A DNA stretch of 64,000 bases from Hymenobacter sp. APR13 (lineage in GTDB: Bacteria; Bacteroidota; Bacteroidia; Cytophagales; Hymenobacteraceae), in NCBI RefSeq assembly GCF_000737515.1, contig NZ_CP006587.1:4521001-4585000 (forward strand), read 5' to 3'. The position numbers and the translations under genes were made by a program. Below the pieces are notes generated by a model. That model had not been told where the DNA came from. It was given only the letters and a program-made list of their open reading frames with translations, and did not search any database. Positions 40,579 through 49,032 of this stretch are shown here, piece by piece (position 1 is the stretch's first letter; the number at the start of each line of letters is the position of its first letter).

Positions 40579-42216
40579 CTACTTCGCAAACCGCTCCCCA
40601 AAGAAATTGCCGGGGCTCCAGGTGGGCCGCTGCGGGTTGTTGGCCACCAGATAGCCCACCAGAAAATTCAGCTGGGCGTAGGTTTTGCCCGCCTCGAAGT
40701 CGAACTGACCGTTGATGTCGTCCTGGGGCTTGTGGTACGTAACGGCGCGCCACTTCTGCACTTGCTCGCTGAGGTTGTTGCGGCCATCGGCCGTTTTGTT
40801 GCCGTACTTGATGTGCAGCGCCGGAATACCCTGCGTCACGAAACTGTACTGGTCGGAGCGGATGAAGCGGTTCTGGGCTGGCTCGGGGTCGGCTTCCACC
40901 GTGAGGCCCAGCGCCCGCGCCGCCTCCGCCACCGGCGCGGCCAGCGTGGAGTTTTCGGCCCCCAGCGCCACCACCGACAGCAGCGGCGCAATGATGGTCG
41001 GCATGTCGGTATTGACGTTGGCCACCAGCTTTTCGCGGGGCACGGTGGGGTTGCGGGCAAAGTACGCCGAGCCCAGCAGGCCCATCTCCTCCCCCGTCAC
41101 CACCGTCAGCAGCACCGAGCGTTTCGGCCGCTGCTTGGGCTTCAGCTGCTGATACACGCCGGCAATTTCCAGTAGCGTCGTTACGCCGGTAGCATTATCG
41201 TGGGCGCCGTTGTAAATGGAGTCGCCGGCCACGGGGGCACCCACGCCGAGGTGGTCGAGGTGGGCGGTGTGCACCACGTACTCCTGCCGCAGCTGCGGGT
41301 CGGCGCCTTCAATTTTACCGACGACATTGTAGCTGGTCACGTCCTGGTAGCGGCTGCGCTGGGTGGCGACCAGGCGCGGCAGCAGCGCCACAGAAGCAGA
41401 TTTGCCGGCCCGCAACGCCGCCATGGCTTGCGTGGTATCGACAGCGGCTCCCGCAAACAGCCGCTGCAGCGTGGCCGCGCTGATGGAGCCCGCCACCTGA
41501 ATCTGCGGCTGGAAGCTGCGCGACACTGCCACTTTTCCGTCGGCCCCCAGCACGCTCACGAGGCCTTTGGGCGGGTCGGGCAGCTTCGTGGTGGCTTTGG
41601 GCGCGGCCAGCAGCACGCCTACGGCCCCGTGGCGGGCGGCGGTTTGCAGCACGGTCAGCAGGTCGGTGTTGTAAAGGCGCACGGCGTCGGGGAAATGCGT
41701 GGGCTCCAGCCGCGTCACTACTACCACCTTGCCCCGGGCATCGAGGCCGGCGTAGTCGTCATACCCTAGCTCAGGCGCGCTGATGCCGAAGCCGGCGAAA
41801 ACCAGCCCGGCTTCCACGGCCGTTTCCGGCTGCTCGGGGTTGGGATATAGCGTGAAGTCAGTGCCATAGGCCAGCGCGCTGGCCGGGCCGGCCGGTGTCA
41901 GTCGCAACGTGGCCCCGGCTTCCGTGATGGCGCGCCGCAGCTGCACGGTTTGCAGGAAGGTGCCGTTTTCGCCGGCTGGCTGCACGCCGCGCTGCTGCAA
42001 CTGCGCTACCACGTAGTCAACGGCCATTTTGTAGCCCGGTGTGCCCGGTTGCCGTCCGCGCAGCTGGTCGTCGGCGAGGTACTGCACGTGGGCCTTGAAC
42101 CCGGCCGGACTGATGCTGCTTAGGGGCTTGCGGAGGGGCTTGGGTGGTTGCTGGGCGAAAGCCGAAAAACCTGGCAGCAACATGCCAACTCCTAGTAAGA
42201 TGTTCCGAGATTTCAT
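40579..42216 (-). CDS. M28 family zinc aminopeptidase, secreted
   Basis: A 545-residue protein with signal peptide MKSRNILLGVGMLLPGFSAF and, from about residue 310, an M28 peptidase domain. Zinc-type residues are in VHTAHLDHLGVG, GAHDNATGVTTLLE, VTGEEMGLLGS (Glu base) and the end AVTYHKPQDD. A PA (protease-associated) domain lies in between (GKVVVVTRLEPTHFP). It should act on peptides in the periplasm. The start at 42216 is 1 base from the stop codon of the upstream gene (TGACATG), so the two are probably coupled. Confidence 0.88.
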   Translation of the reverse strand: MKSRNILLGVGMLLPGFSAFAQQPPKPLRKPLSSISPAGFKAHVQYLADDQLRGRQPGTPGYKMAVDYVVAQLQQRGVQPAGENGTFLQTVQLRRAITEAGATLRLTPAGPASALAYGTDFTLYPNPEQPETAVEAGLVFAGFGISAPELGYDDYAGLDARGKVVVVTRLEPTHFPDAVRLYNTDLLTVLQTAARHGAVGVLLAAPKATTKLPDPPKGLVSVLGADGKVAVSRSFQPQIQVAGSISAATLQRLFAGAAVDTTQAMAALRAGKSASVALLPRLVATQRSRYQDVTSYNVVGKIEGADPQLRQEYVVHTAHLDHLGVGAPVAGDSIYNGAHDNATGVTTLLEIAGVYQQLKPKQRPKRSVLLTVVTGEEMGLLGSAYFARNPTVPREKLVANVNTDMPTIIAPLLSVVALGAENSTLAAPVAEAARALGLTVEADPEPAQNRFIRSDQYSFVTQGIPALHIKYGNKTADGRNNLSEQVQKWRAVTYHKPQDDINGQFDFEAGKTYAQLNFLVGYLVANNPQRPTWSPGNFFGERFAK

Positions 42217-42217
42217 G

Positions 42218-42817
42218 TCAATTGCCCTTTCTGTAACGGGGCGAAACCCACCCTTCCGGCACCCGGCGCGAGCCTTTGCTGTCAAATGATGTGAAGCTTT
42301 TGCCTTGTAGCTCCACCTTGTTTTTGATGAAGTAATGATAAACACAGGCCGTGTCCTGCGGCTGACTCAAGGTAAATTCAATGGTCCTCCCCTCCATCAC
42401 CGAATCTCCATCCAGCACCGTTGGCACTTGATAATTGATGCAATCCAGCCAGCCGTTAGGAAAGTACTCGATGATATAAGGAAACCGGCGGCCCTTGGTG
42501 TAGTAGGCATCTGATTGCAGCTCACCAGCCTTAGTGAGGCGCCGCCAATGGCCGTACGGAATGTACGTATGTGTCTTGCCAGGTCCGGGTTCCACACGCA
42601 GCGGCCCTTCATCGTAGTTGGTGCGCCAAACAGTACAATAGGCCTTATGGATTTTGTCCACTGTGTCACCTTTGGCCAGCGTGGCTTTCTCCTGTTTAGT
42701 CAGGTGGCGGCGGTATCCGCCGTCCTGCCAATTCTCCGGCAATTTGATGTGCTGGAGCGTAAGGATGGTAAACGCTACTATAACGGTGGTTATAATTCCG
42801 ATTTTCAGTTCTTCCAT
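42218..42817 (-). CDS. Hypothetical membrane-anchored protein
   Basis: A 199-residue protein with one N-terminal helix (IGIITTVIVAFTILTLQHI). The rest is soluble and rich in aromatic residues: KIHKAYCTVWRTNYDEGPLR, YGHWRRLTKAGELQSDAYYT, YIIEYFPNGWLDCINYQVPT. Its codon use is less GC-rich than the neighbours. It is translationally coupled with the M28 peptidase gene. No family is recognised. Confidence 0.6.
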   Translation of the reverse strand: MEELKIGIITTVIVAFTILTLQHIKLPENWQDGGYRRHLTKQEKATLAKGDTVDKIHKAYCTVWRTNYDEGPLRVEPGPGKTHTYIPYGHWRRLTKAGELQSDAYYTKGRRFPYIIEYFPNGWLDCINYQVPTVLDGDSVMEGRTIEFTLSQPQDTACVYHYFIKNKVELQGKSFTSFDSKGSRRVPEGWVSPRYRKGN

Positions 42818-42868
42818 ATCAACTAGTTGTGAAATACAGCTAAGTCAATTTAGCTCCTCAGAACGGCA

Positions 42869-42904
42869 GGCCGTAACGCGCATTGGATAGTTCGCGCTAC
42901 GGCC
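42869..42904. repeat. Short hairpin in the gap before the HIT-fusion gene end
   Basis: GGCCGTAACGCG (42869-42880) pairs with 42893-42904 with one mismatch. It carries the words of the larger elements (TAGTTCGCGCTACGG). No T-tract follows. Confidence 0.5.
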
Positions 42905-42961
42905 CGACAATTCTTGAGGCAAACCGCTGCTCAACAGCAGTCAACTGCTCTAATCAATCTA

Positions 42962-43849
42962 TTACGTTTCCGTCAGCACGGTTTTGAAGCCGGCCAGCTT
43001 GCCGCTGGCGGTGCGGCCGAGGGCATAGGCCTGCACCTGCGGGCCGGTGCCCACGCGGTACACCTTCACGTCCTGCAGCTCCTGCTTCAGGTACATCTGC
43101 AGGGCCTTGAAGCGGTTAGCCTGGGCCGGGTCGCCGAGCACGCCGTCGTCGGCGGTGTGGTTACGCAGGAACAGGGTCAGCTCTTGGGCTTCCACTTTGG
43201 TGCCAGCTTCGGCCCCTACAGCTTGCAGCAGCGCCGCATCGGTCAGCGGGCCGGCCGGCGCGTCGTAGCTCACCGGCTCCAGCGCCGCATCCGACTCACT
43301 TAGGAACAGCAGCCCTTTCGTGAGCTGCTGCAGCTGCGCCGTAGTGCCATCGGCCGGGGCGGCGTCGGTGGCGGAAGCTGCTGGCTCGTTAGCTGCGGCG
43401 GTTTCGCGGCCACCTTTGGTGTCCAAGGCATCTACGGTACGGCTACCAGCGGCGGTAGGTACCTGCGCGGCAATGGCGGCGGCCAGCTCCTGCATCCGGT
43501 CTTCGGCCACCTTGATTTTGGGGTTGGCGAAGTTCATGTCCGCCACCTTGTTCATCGGAATCAGGTGAATGTGGGCGTGCGGCACCTCCAGCCCGATAAC
43601 GGCCACCCCAATCCGACGGCACGGCACGGCCGCCTGCACGCCCTTGGCCACGCGCTGCGCAAACAGGTGCAGGGCCGCCAGCTCCTCGGCCGGCATATCG
43701 AAGATGTAGTCGATTTCGCGCTTCGGAATCACCAGCGTGTGGCCTTCCACCAGCGGCGTGATGTCGAGAAACGCCAGATGCTGGTCGTCCTCGGCTACTT
43801 TATACGCGGGCAGCTCGCCCGATACAATACGCGAGAAAATGGAAGCCAT
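42962..43849 (-). CDS. HIT-domain protein fused to a NuiA-like nuclease-inhibitor domain
   Basis: A 295-residue protein. Residues 1-130 are a HIT hydrolase: MASIFSRIVSGELPAYKVAE and the catalytic HAHIHLIPM (H-x-H-x-H at 91-95). A 45-residue Ala/Glu/Thr linker follows (ANEPAASATDAAPADG). Residues 172-295 resemble Nuclease A inhibitor proteins: LQQLTKGLLFLSESDAALEP, TKVEAQELTLFLRN, VYRVGTGPQVQAYALGRTAS, GKLAGFKTVLTET. The HIT part should cleave AMP from nucleotides or proteins. The fusion is unusual, and NuiA's natural target is a DNA/RNA non-specific endonuclease like the one at 35498. The inhibitor part is assigned from recollection of the family pattern. Confidence 0.78.
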   Translation of the reverse strand: MASIFSRIVSGELPAYKVAEDDQHLAFLDITPLVEGHTLVIPKREIDYIFDMPAEELAALHLFAQRVAKGVQAAVPCRRIGVAVIGLEVPHAHIHLIPMNKVADMNFANPKIKVAEDRMQELAAAIAAQVPTAAGSRTVDALDTKGGRETAAANEPAASATDAAPADGTTAQLQQLTKGLLFLSESDAALEPVSYDAPAGPLTDAALLQAVGAEAGTKVEAQELTLFLRNHTADDGVLGDPAQANRFKALQMYLKQELQDVKVYRVGTGPQVQAYALGRTASGKLAGFKTVLTET

Positions 43850-43855
43850 TGGTGA

Positions 43856-44075
43856 TTTTGGTGATGGGGTGATGGGGTGATGAGGTGAACCGTGACAGGT
43901 TACAAGTAACAAGGGCCTTTTGTCAGTCAGGCCAAAGTAAGGCAAAAAGCCAGACGGCGAAGCAAGATGCTTCGCCGTCTGGCTTTCTACGAGTTGATGG
44001 CGGGGCGGTTCACTTGTAACCTGTGACCTGTAACCTGTCACAGTTCACCTCATCACCCCATTACTTCATCACCTG
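43856..44075. repeat. Word-built inverted repeat enclosing a terminator
   Basis: Left part 43856-43911 holds variants of GGTGATGGGGTGATGAGGTG and GTGACAGGTTACAAGTAACA; right part 44010-44075 has their complement. The 19-bp hairpin at 43946-43986 is nested between them. The left part begins 7 bases from the HIT-fusion start codon and the right reaches the greA stop codon. Confidence 0.65.
43946..43986 (-). terminator. Intrinsic terminator of greA
   Basis: A perfect 19-bp stem (43946-43964 with 43968-43986, AAAGCCAGACGGCGAAGCA) and a 3-base loop, followed by T5 on the minus strand. It is 90 bp past the greA stop. Confidence 0.85.
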
Positions 44076-44076
44076 A

Positions 44077-44550
44077 TTACCGACTGATTTCCAGAATCTC
44101 GAACTGCAGCTTGCCGGCGGGCACGGTAATCTCAGCCTTGTCGCCGGCCGACTTGCCCAGCAGGCCTTTGCCGATGGGCGACTTCACGGAGATTTTGCCG
44201 GCGGCCAGGTTGGCTTCTTCCTCGGCCACCAGGGTGTAGTCGAGCACCGCGTTATTTTTCAGGTTCTTGAGCTTCACCTTGCTCATGATGAGCACTTTAG
44301 TGAGGTCGAGGCCGGCTTCGTCGAGGATGCGGGCGTTGCCGACCACTTCTTCGAGCTTCGAGATTTTCAGTTCCAGCAGACCCTGGGCTTCCTTGGCGGC
44401 GTCATACTCCGCGTTTTCGCTCAGGTCGCCTTTGTCGCGAGCTTCGCGCAGCGCTTCGGCAGCCTCAGAGCGGCCACGGATTTTGAGGTCCTGCAGTTCG
44501 TCCTTGAGTTTCTGAAGGCCTTCGGCGGTATAATAGTTGATGGTGGCCAT
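44077..44550 (-). CDS. greA: Transcript cleavage factor GreA
   Basis: A 157-residue protein: N-terminal coiled coil (LKDELQDLKIRGRSEAAEAL, then the tip DLSENAEYDAAKE with the acidic pair that enters the RNA polymerase channel) and C-terminal FKBP-like domain (SPIGKGLLGKSAGDKAEITV). It rescues backtracked RNA polymerase. The ATG at 44550 starts MATINYYTAEGLQKLK, the usual start. A hairpin and U-run lie in the leader, between the likely promoter and the start codon. Confidence 0.95.
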   Translation of the reverse strand: MATINYYTAEGLQKLKDELQDLKIRGRSEAAEALREARDKGDLSENAEYDAAKEAQGLLELKISKLEEVVGNARILDEAGLDLTKVLIMSKVKLKNLKNNAVLDYTLVAEEEANLAAGKISVKSPIGKGLLGKSAGDKAEITVPAGKLQFEILEISR

Positions 44551-44569
44551 GGGAGGGTGATGGTAAGCT

Positions 44570-44632
44570 AAAAAACAAGGAGAACGGCCGGCACTGCCGA
44601 CCGTTCTCCAACACGGGTTCATGGCAAATATA
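44570..44632 (-). promoter_or_regulatory. greA promoter and leader hairpin (possible attenuator)
   Basis: Read on the minus strand: TATATTTG at 44632-44625 is a full match to the Bacteroidota -7 (TAnnTTTG). About 8 nt after the expected start site a hairpin (GGAGAACGG at 44609-44601 pairing with CCGTTCTCC at 44587-44579, plus inner pairs) is followed by TTGTTTTTT (44578-44570). This is the shape of an intrinsic terminator within the greA leader. It could instead end the upstream dehydrogenase transcript. Confidence 0.6.
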
Positions 44633-44736
44633 CGAATCTGCGGGAAAAGAAGCCACCCCTCAATGATGAGGTCGCGCCTACTGGCCGTCCGGGCCGGCGC
44701 GTCAGCGGTTGGGCCAGAGCCCGCTAGCCAGCCAGC

Positions 44737-45678
44737 CTAGCGACCTAAAAAGGCCGCAATTTTGCCCGCCAGCACCTCGTTGATGCGCTGGTAGCTCTGG
44801 TAGCTCCAGCCGCCCACGTGCGGCGAAAGCACGACGTTGGGCGCCGCCGCCAGGTACGCAAACCGGGCCTGCTGCCCGGCGTTCAGGGTCGTGAGCTTCT
44901 CGTTTTCCAGCACGTCGAGGCCGGCGCCGCGCACCTGGCCGGTTTGCAGGCGCTGCACCAGCGCCGCGTGGTCGAGCACCTCACCACGGGCCGTGTTGAG
45001 CAGCCAGATGGCGTTGCGGAAACCCGCCAGCAGCTCCTCGTTCACAAAGTGGTGGTTGGCCGCCGAGTACGGAATGTGCAAGCTCAGCACCTCGGCCCGG
45101 TCCTGCAGCTCGGCTAAGCTCACCAGTGTGGCGTGGGCGTCAGGCAGCACGGCCGGGTCGTGGTCGTGGGCCAGCACCGTGCAGCCAAACGCCTGCAGGC
45201 GGCGCGCAAAGGCCCGGCCCATGTGACCGTAGCCGAGCAGGCCAATGGTCTTGCCCCCAATTTCCTCGCCCCGGTTGGCCTCGCGGCGCCACTGCCCGGC
45301 CCGCACCTCGTGGTCGGCGCGGGCAATGTTGCGAAACAGCGCCAGCAGCAGCCCTACGGCATATTCGCCCACCGCGTCGCGGTTGCCTTCGGGCGCGTTG
45401 AGCAGCGTAACGCCCGTCGCCGTCAGCGCCGCCTCGTCGATGTTATCGACGCCGGCGCCGGCGCGGGCCACGTAGCGCAGCTGCGGGCCGTGGCCGAGCA
45501 GCTCGGCCGTTACGCGCAGCTTGGAGCGCACCATCATGCCCTCGTAGGGATGGGCGGCCAACGCGGCGGGCACTTCGGCCACGCTCAGGTCGGGCCGGTA
45601 GTGCAGCGTCACCCCGATTTCCTGCATCAGGTCGGGCAGGCTGGGGTGCATTTCGTCGATGACGAGGCAGAGGGACAT
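44737..45678 (-). CDS. D-2-hydroxyacid dehydrogenase, phosphoglycerate dehydrogenase-like
   Basis: A 313-residue NAD-binding enzyme of the SerA family. It has RYVARAGAGVDNIDEAALTA, APEGNRDAVGEYAVGLLLAL, the Rossmann loop IGLLGYGHMGRAFARRLQAF, LNTARGEVLDHAAL and the catalytic Glu/His pair in DVLENEKLTT and LSPHVGGWS. There is no ACT domain, so feedback control by serine is not expected. It probably makes phosphohydroxypyruvate or a similar 2-keto acid. Upstream of greA on the same strand. Confidence 0.9.
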   Translation of the reverse strand: MSLCLVIDEMHPSLPDLMQEIGVTLHYRPDLSVAEVPAALAAHPYEGMMVRSKLRVTAELLGHGPQLRYVARAGAGVDNIDEAALTATGVTLLNAPEGNRDAVGEYAVGLLLALFRNIARADHEVRAGQWRREANRGEEIGGKTIGLLGYGHMGRAFARRLQAFGCTVLAHDHDPAVLPDAHATLVSLAELQDRAEVLSLHIPYSAANHHFVNEELLAGFRNAIWLLNTARGEVLDHAALVQRLQTGQVRGAGLDVLENEKLTTLNAGQQARFAYLAAAPNVVLSPHVGGWSYQSYQRINEVLAGKIAAFLGR

Positions 45679-45690
45679 AGTTGTAAATTC

Positions 45691-46305
45691 CTATCGAGCC
45701 GGCGCCGACTCTTCAAACTCACCGGCTGCCAACGACATTGCCTCCACAGATGTGGCTTCACACGTCATCGTGTACCCTTCTGTACGGCCAGCAAACACGA
45801 ATTTCAGTGGCAAAGCACCGTTGCTGGCTTTCAGATACGTGTACCAGTTACCCATCTGGTGTTTGGCGTAATGTTCTGGGTCTACACGCAGTTTCGGCGA
45901 AAAGTAATAGACGATGGAATTCCCATCGGAGTCTACCTGCAACGTCTGGCACTCATATCCAGCAATTACAGCCGTTTCCTTTAGATGTTTAACTACAACA
46001 TCAGAGCCGCCTTTATCTGCATTTGTTATTGTGCCCTTGCCATTTAGAAAAAAAGTAGACAGGTTGGTATCGCCTTTATACAACTGTAGCAACTGCTTTT
46101 TATCGGTATACGACTTGTAGTTATTGCCACTGATATAATACAGGTTTTCGTAACCAAGCACCGGGCCTAGCTTGTCGGTAATGTCCTGGCCTGCCAGCGT
46201 AGCAAACGAGTTGCGATACACTATTTTACCAGAAAACCAGGGCCCGATGGCCGCCATTGTAAGTATGCATAGCAAGAATGCGCCAGCTAGAAGTAGTTTT
46301 TTCAT
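45691..46305 (-). CDS. Hypothetical secreted protein (DUF4412/GLPGLI-like layout)
   Basis: A 204-residue protein with signal peptide MKKLLLAGAFLLCILTMAAI. The mature part reads GKIVYRNSFATLAGQDITDK, YYISGNNYKSYTDKKQLLQL, then AVIAGYECQTLQVDSDGNS and VYYFSPKLRVDPEHYAKHQM, SNGALPLKFVF. That order (substrate-like strand, 'aGyeC..', 'vyy') is like the beta-rich DUF4412 and GLPGLI proteins. The GC content is lower than that of the flanks. Function unknown. It is 12 bp from the dehydrogenase gene and probably co-transcribed. Confidence 0.65.
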   Translation of the reverse strand: MKKLLLAGAFLLCILTMAAIGPWFSGKIVYRNSFATLAGQDITDKLGPVLGYENLYYISGNNYKSYTDKKQLLQLYKGDTNLSTFFLNGKGTITNADKGGSDVVVKHLKETAVIAGYECQTLQVDSDGNSIVYYFSPKLRVDPEHYAKHQMGNWYTYLKASNGALPLKFVFAGRTEGYTMTCEATSVEAMSLAAGEFEESAPAR

Positions 46306-46393
46306 TGGAGAGCAGGGTAGATAAAAAAGGTGGTAAATGACTGAAACCAGCCGGCTGCCTCAAGCCTGTCTGACGCCGGCAAGGTATCCTTGG

Positions 46394-47182
46394 CTACGCC
46401 TGCCGCTCGCGCTCCACCAGCTGCGTCAGACCCACGAAATCGGCGACGCTGAGCTGCTCGGCGCGCTTGTCGAAGATGGGGTCGGTGGTGGCTTCGGCGG
46501 GCATGCCGAAGGGCTTGAGGGCGTTGCGGAGCGTTTTGCGGCGCGTAGAAAAAGCCTGTTTCACCACTTTAAAGAACAGCACCTCGTCGCAGTCCAGCTT
46601 CTCGGTGGCGTTGCGCGTGAGCCGGATAACGGCCGACTGCACCTTGGGTGGCGGGTTGAACACGTGCGGCGGCACCGTGAACAGGTACTCGATGGTGTAG
46701 AACGCCTGCAGCAGTACGCTCAGGATACCGTAGGTCTTCGAGCCCGGCCCTTCGGCCAGGCGGTCGGCCACTTCTTTCTGAATCATGCCCACGCTCTCAC
46801 GCACCTGCTGGCGGTGGGCCAGAATCTGGAAGTAAATCTGGCTGCTGATGTTGTAAGGAAAGTTGCCGATGATGCTGATCGGCTGGCCCGGATAGAGCGT
46901 GGCCAGGTTCATCTTCAGGAAATCCTGGCTGTGGATGCGGCCTTCCAGCGCCGGAAAGTGCTTGCCCAGATATGCCACCGACTCCCGGTCGATTTCCACC
47001 ACCGATGTGCGGTACTCCGCATGCTGCAGCAGCGTGCCGGTCAGCACGCCCATTCCCGGCCCGATTTCCAGCACTTCCTGCACGCCGTCGGGCAGGCGCA
47101 GCGCCTCCACAATCTTGCGGGCAATGTTGGCATCGGCCAGAAAGTGCTGACCCAGGTGTTTTTTGGCTTTAACGGAATCCAT
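46394..47182 (-). CDS. rsmA: 16S rRNA (adenine1518-N6/adenine1519-N6)-dimethyltransferase
   Basis: A 262-residue protein of the RsmA/KsgA family. Signatures: KKHLGQHFLADANIARKIVE, the SAM site EIGPGMGVLTGTLLQ, IGNFPYNISSQIYFQIL (NxPY catalytic motif), and KTYGILSVLLQAFYTIEYLF, FNPPPKVQSAVIRLTR. It dimethylates two adenines near the 3' end of 16S rRNA. The stop codon is 88 bp from the start of the minus-strand hypothetical gene below it. It is divergent from the aminopeptidase gene. Confidence 0.95.
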   Translation of the reverse strand: MDSVKAKKHLGQHFLADANIARKIVEALRLPDGVQEVLEIGPGMGVLTGTLLQHAEYRTSVVEIDRESVAYLGKHFPALEGRIHSQDFLKMNLATLYPGQPISIIGNFPYNISSQIYFQILAHRQQVRESVGMIQKEVADRLAEGPGSKTYGILSVLLQAFYTIEYLFTVPPHVFNPPPKVQSAVIRLTRNATEKLDCDEVLFFKVVKQAFSTRRKTLRNALKPFGMPAEATTDPIFDKRAEQLSVADFVGLTQLVERERQA

Positions 47183-47435
47183 GCAGTCGGGAGGAATGAG
47201 GTGACAGGTGACGGAGCAATACGGTCGTGGGCAAATAGAGCGAGGAATACAGCAAAGGCCCGGGAAGCTGGCGGAATCAAAACGCCGCCGGCTGCCTGCA
47301 GCTTGTCACCGCCTCACTTCATTATCTCACTTCTACAAAAGGCCTACCTTCACGGCCGCAAAGGTACGGTCCCGCTTGCTGAATCCGGCGCTGACGTGCT
47401 TTTCTGGTTTGTTCCGCTCTAAATTCCCTGTTTCT

Positions 47436-48884
47436 ATGTCGCTGCTCCTTCGTTACGCTGCCGATTTCTCCGCCTCGGCCGATACCGCGTTTATCCTGCC
47501 GGCCGGCACCACCGAGCTGCCCGTAGCCGCCGCTGCCGACCTCTCCGAGCCGGCCCGCCAGTACGTGGCCGACCAGCTGGCCGCCGACAACAAGCTGATC
47601 CGCATCAACCACTACGCCCACCACCACTACTACGTGGTGGCCGCCGACAAAAGGACGCCGGCCTTGGCCGCCGAAGCCCTGCGCAAAAGCGGCCACCAGC
47701 TGCACGCCCAGCTCAAGGCCGACAAAGTGCGCAACCTGTTCATTCAGGACCTGACCGACGGCGGCACGCTGCCGCTGGCCGAGGGTCTGGCCCTCACGGC
47801 CTATCAGTTTGAAGGCTACAAGACCGACGAGAAATCCCGCCAGGCGGCCCCGCTGGAAAGCGTAACGCTGGTGGGCCCAAACCTCAGCGCCGAGCGGGTG
47901 CAGGAGCTGCAGCACGTGCTGGAAGGCGTATTCCTGGCCCGCGACCTGGTAAACGCGCCCCTCAACAAGCTCAACGCCCTGCAGTTTGCCGAGCGCATGG
48001 CTGCGGCTGGCGAAGAGGCTGGCTTCCACACCGAAATCCTGGATCTGGTGCGGATTGAGGCCCTGCGCATGGGTGGCCTGCTGGCCGTCAACCAGGGCAG
48101 CCCCGAGCCGCCCACGTTCACCATCATGGAGTACAAGCCGGAAGGCGCTACTAATAAGAAGCCCTACGTGCTGGTGGGCAAAGGCGTGGTGTTCGATACC
48201 GGCGGCCTGAGCCTCAAGCCTACGCCCGCCAGCATGGACATGATGAAGTGCGACATGGCCGGCGGTGCCGCCGTGGTGGGCACGCTCTATGCCTTGGCCA
48301 AAAACCAGGTGCCGCTGCACGTTATCGGCCTCGTGCCGGCCACCGACAACCGCCCTGGCGGCCTCGCCTTCGCCCCCGGCGACGTCATCACCATGTACAG
48401 CGGCCTCACGGTGGAGGTGATGAACACCGACGCCGAAGGCCGTCTGCTGCTCGGCGACGCCCTGGCCTTCGCCAAAAAGTACGACCCCGAGCTGGTGCTC
48501 GACTTTGCCACGCTCACCGGTTCGGCCGCCCGCGCCATCGGCAAGGAAGGCATCGTGTGCATGGGCACCGCCGACGAAGACACGCTCAGCGCCCTGAAAA
48601 AGGCCGGCCACGCCACCCACGAGCGGCTGGTGGAGTTTCCGCTCTGGGATGAGTACGCCGACCACATCAAGTCCGACATTGCCGACATCAACAACATCGG
48701 CAAGGCCGAAGCCGGCGCCATTTCCGCCGGCAAGTTCCTGGAGCGCTTCACCGACGGCTACCCTTGGGTGCACTTCGACATTGCCGCCCCCGCCTTCCTC
48801 ACTGCCCCCGACTCCTACCGCGGCAAAGGCGGCACCGGCACCGCCGTGCGCCTCACGTATGAGTTCCTGAAAGGCAAGGCCTAA
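47436..48884 (+). CDS. Leucyl aminopeptidase (M17 family)
   Basis: A 482-residue protein. The C-terminal catalytic domain has VGKGVVFDTGGLSLKP, MDMMKCDMAGGAAVVGTLYA, NTDAEGRLLLGDALAFAKKY (M17 signature) and LVLDFATLTGSAARAIG. These contain the two-zinc ligands. It cleaves N-terminal residues from peptides in the cytoplasm. The N-terminal domain is the usual alpha/beta P-domain. The ATG at 47436 is chosen; the frame extends to 47208 over the intergenic region. Confidence 0.93.
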   Translation: MSLLLRYAADFSASADTAFILPAGTTELPVAAAADLSEPARQYVADQLAADNKLIRINHYAHHHYYVVAADKRTPALAAEALRKSGHQLHAQLKADKVRNLFIQDLTDGGTLPLAEGLALTAYQFEGYKTDEKSRQAAPLESVTLVGPNLSAERVQELQHVLEGVFLARDLVNAPLNKLNALQFAERMAAAGEEAGFHTEILDLVRIEALRMGGLLAVNQGSPEPPTFTIMEYKPEGATNKKPYVLVGKGVVFDTGGLSLKPTPASMDMMKCDMAGGAAVVGTLYALAKNQVPLHVIGLVPATDNRPGGLAFAPGDVITMYSGLTVEVMNTDAEGRLLLGDALAFAKKYDPELVLDFATLTGSAARAIGKEGIVCMGTADEDTLSALKKAGHATHERLVEFPLWDEYADHIKSDIADINNIGKAEAGAISAGKFLERFTDGYPWVHFDIAAPAFLTAPDSYRGKGGTGTAVRLTYEFLKGKA

Positions 48885-48903
48885 GAACGTCCTGTAAAAG
48901 GCC

Positions 48904-48998
48904 GTCATGCAGAGCGGACCCGAAGGCGTAGCGAAGCATCTCGCTAGTATGGTAAGCACTACACTAGCGAGATGCTTCGGCTGCGCCTCTGCATGACG
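48904..48998. repeat. Family-A inverted repeat, copy 4 (one arm extended)
   Basis: Right arm 48963-48998 matches family A. The left arm (48904-48948) has a 9-base insertion/rearrangement (CGGACCCGAAGGCGTAGCGA) relative to it, so this copy is diverged. It lies between the aminopeptidase gene and pdxA. Confidence 0.8.
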
Positions 48999-49032
48999 TT
49001 CAAAGCCCCCTCAATCCCCAAGCCCTAAAATC

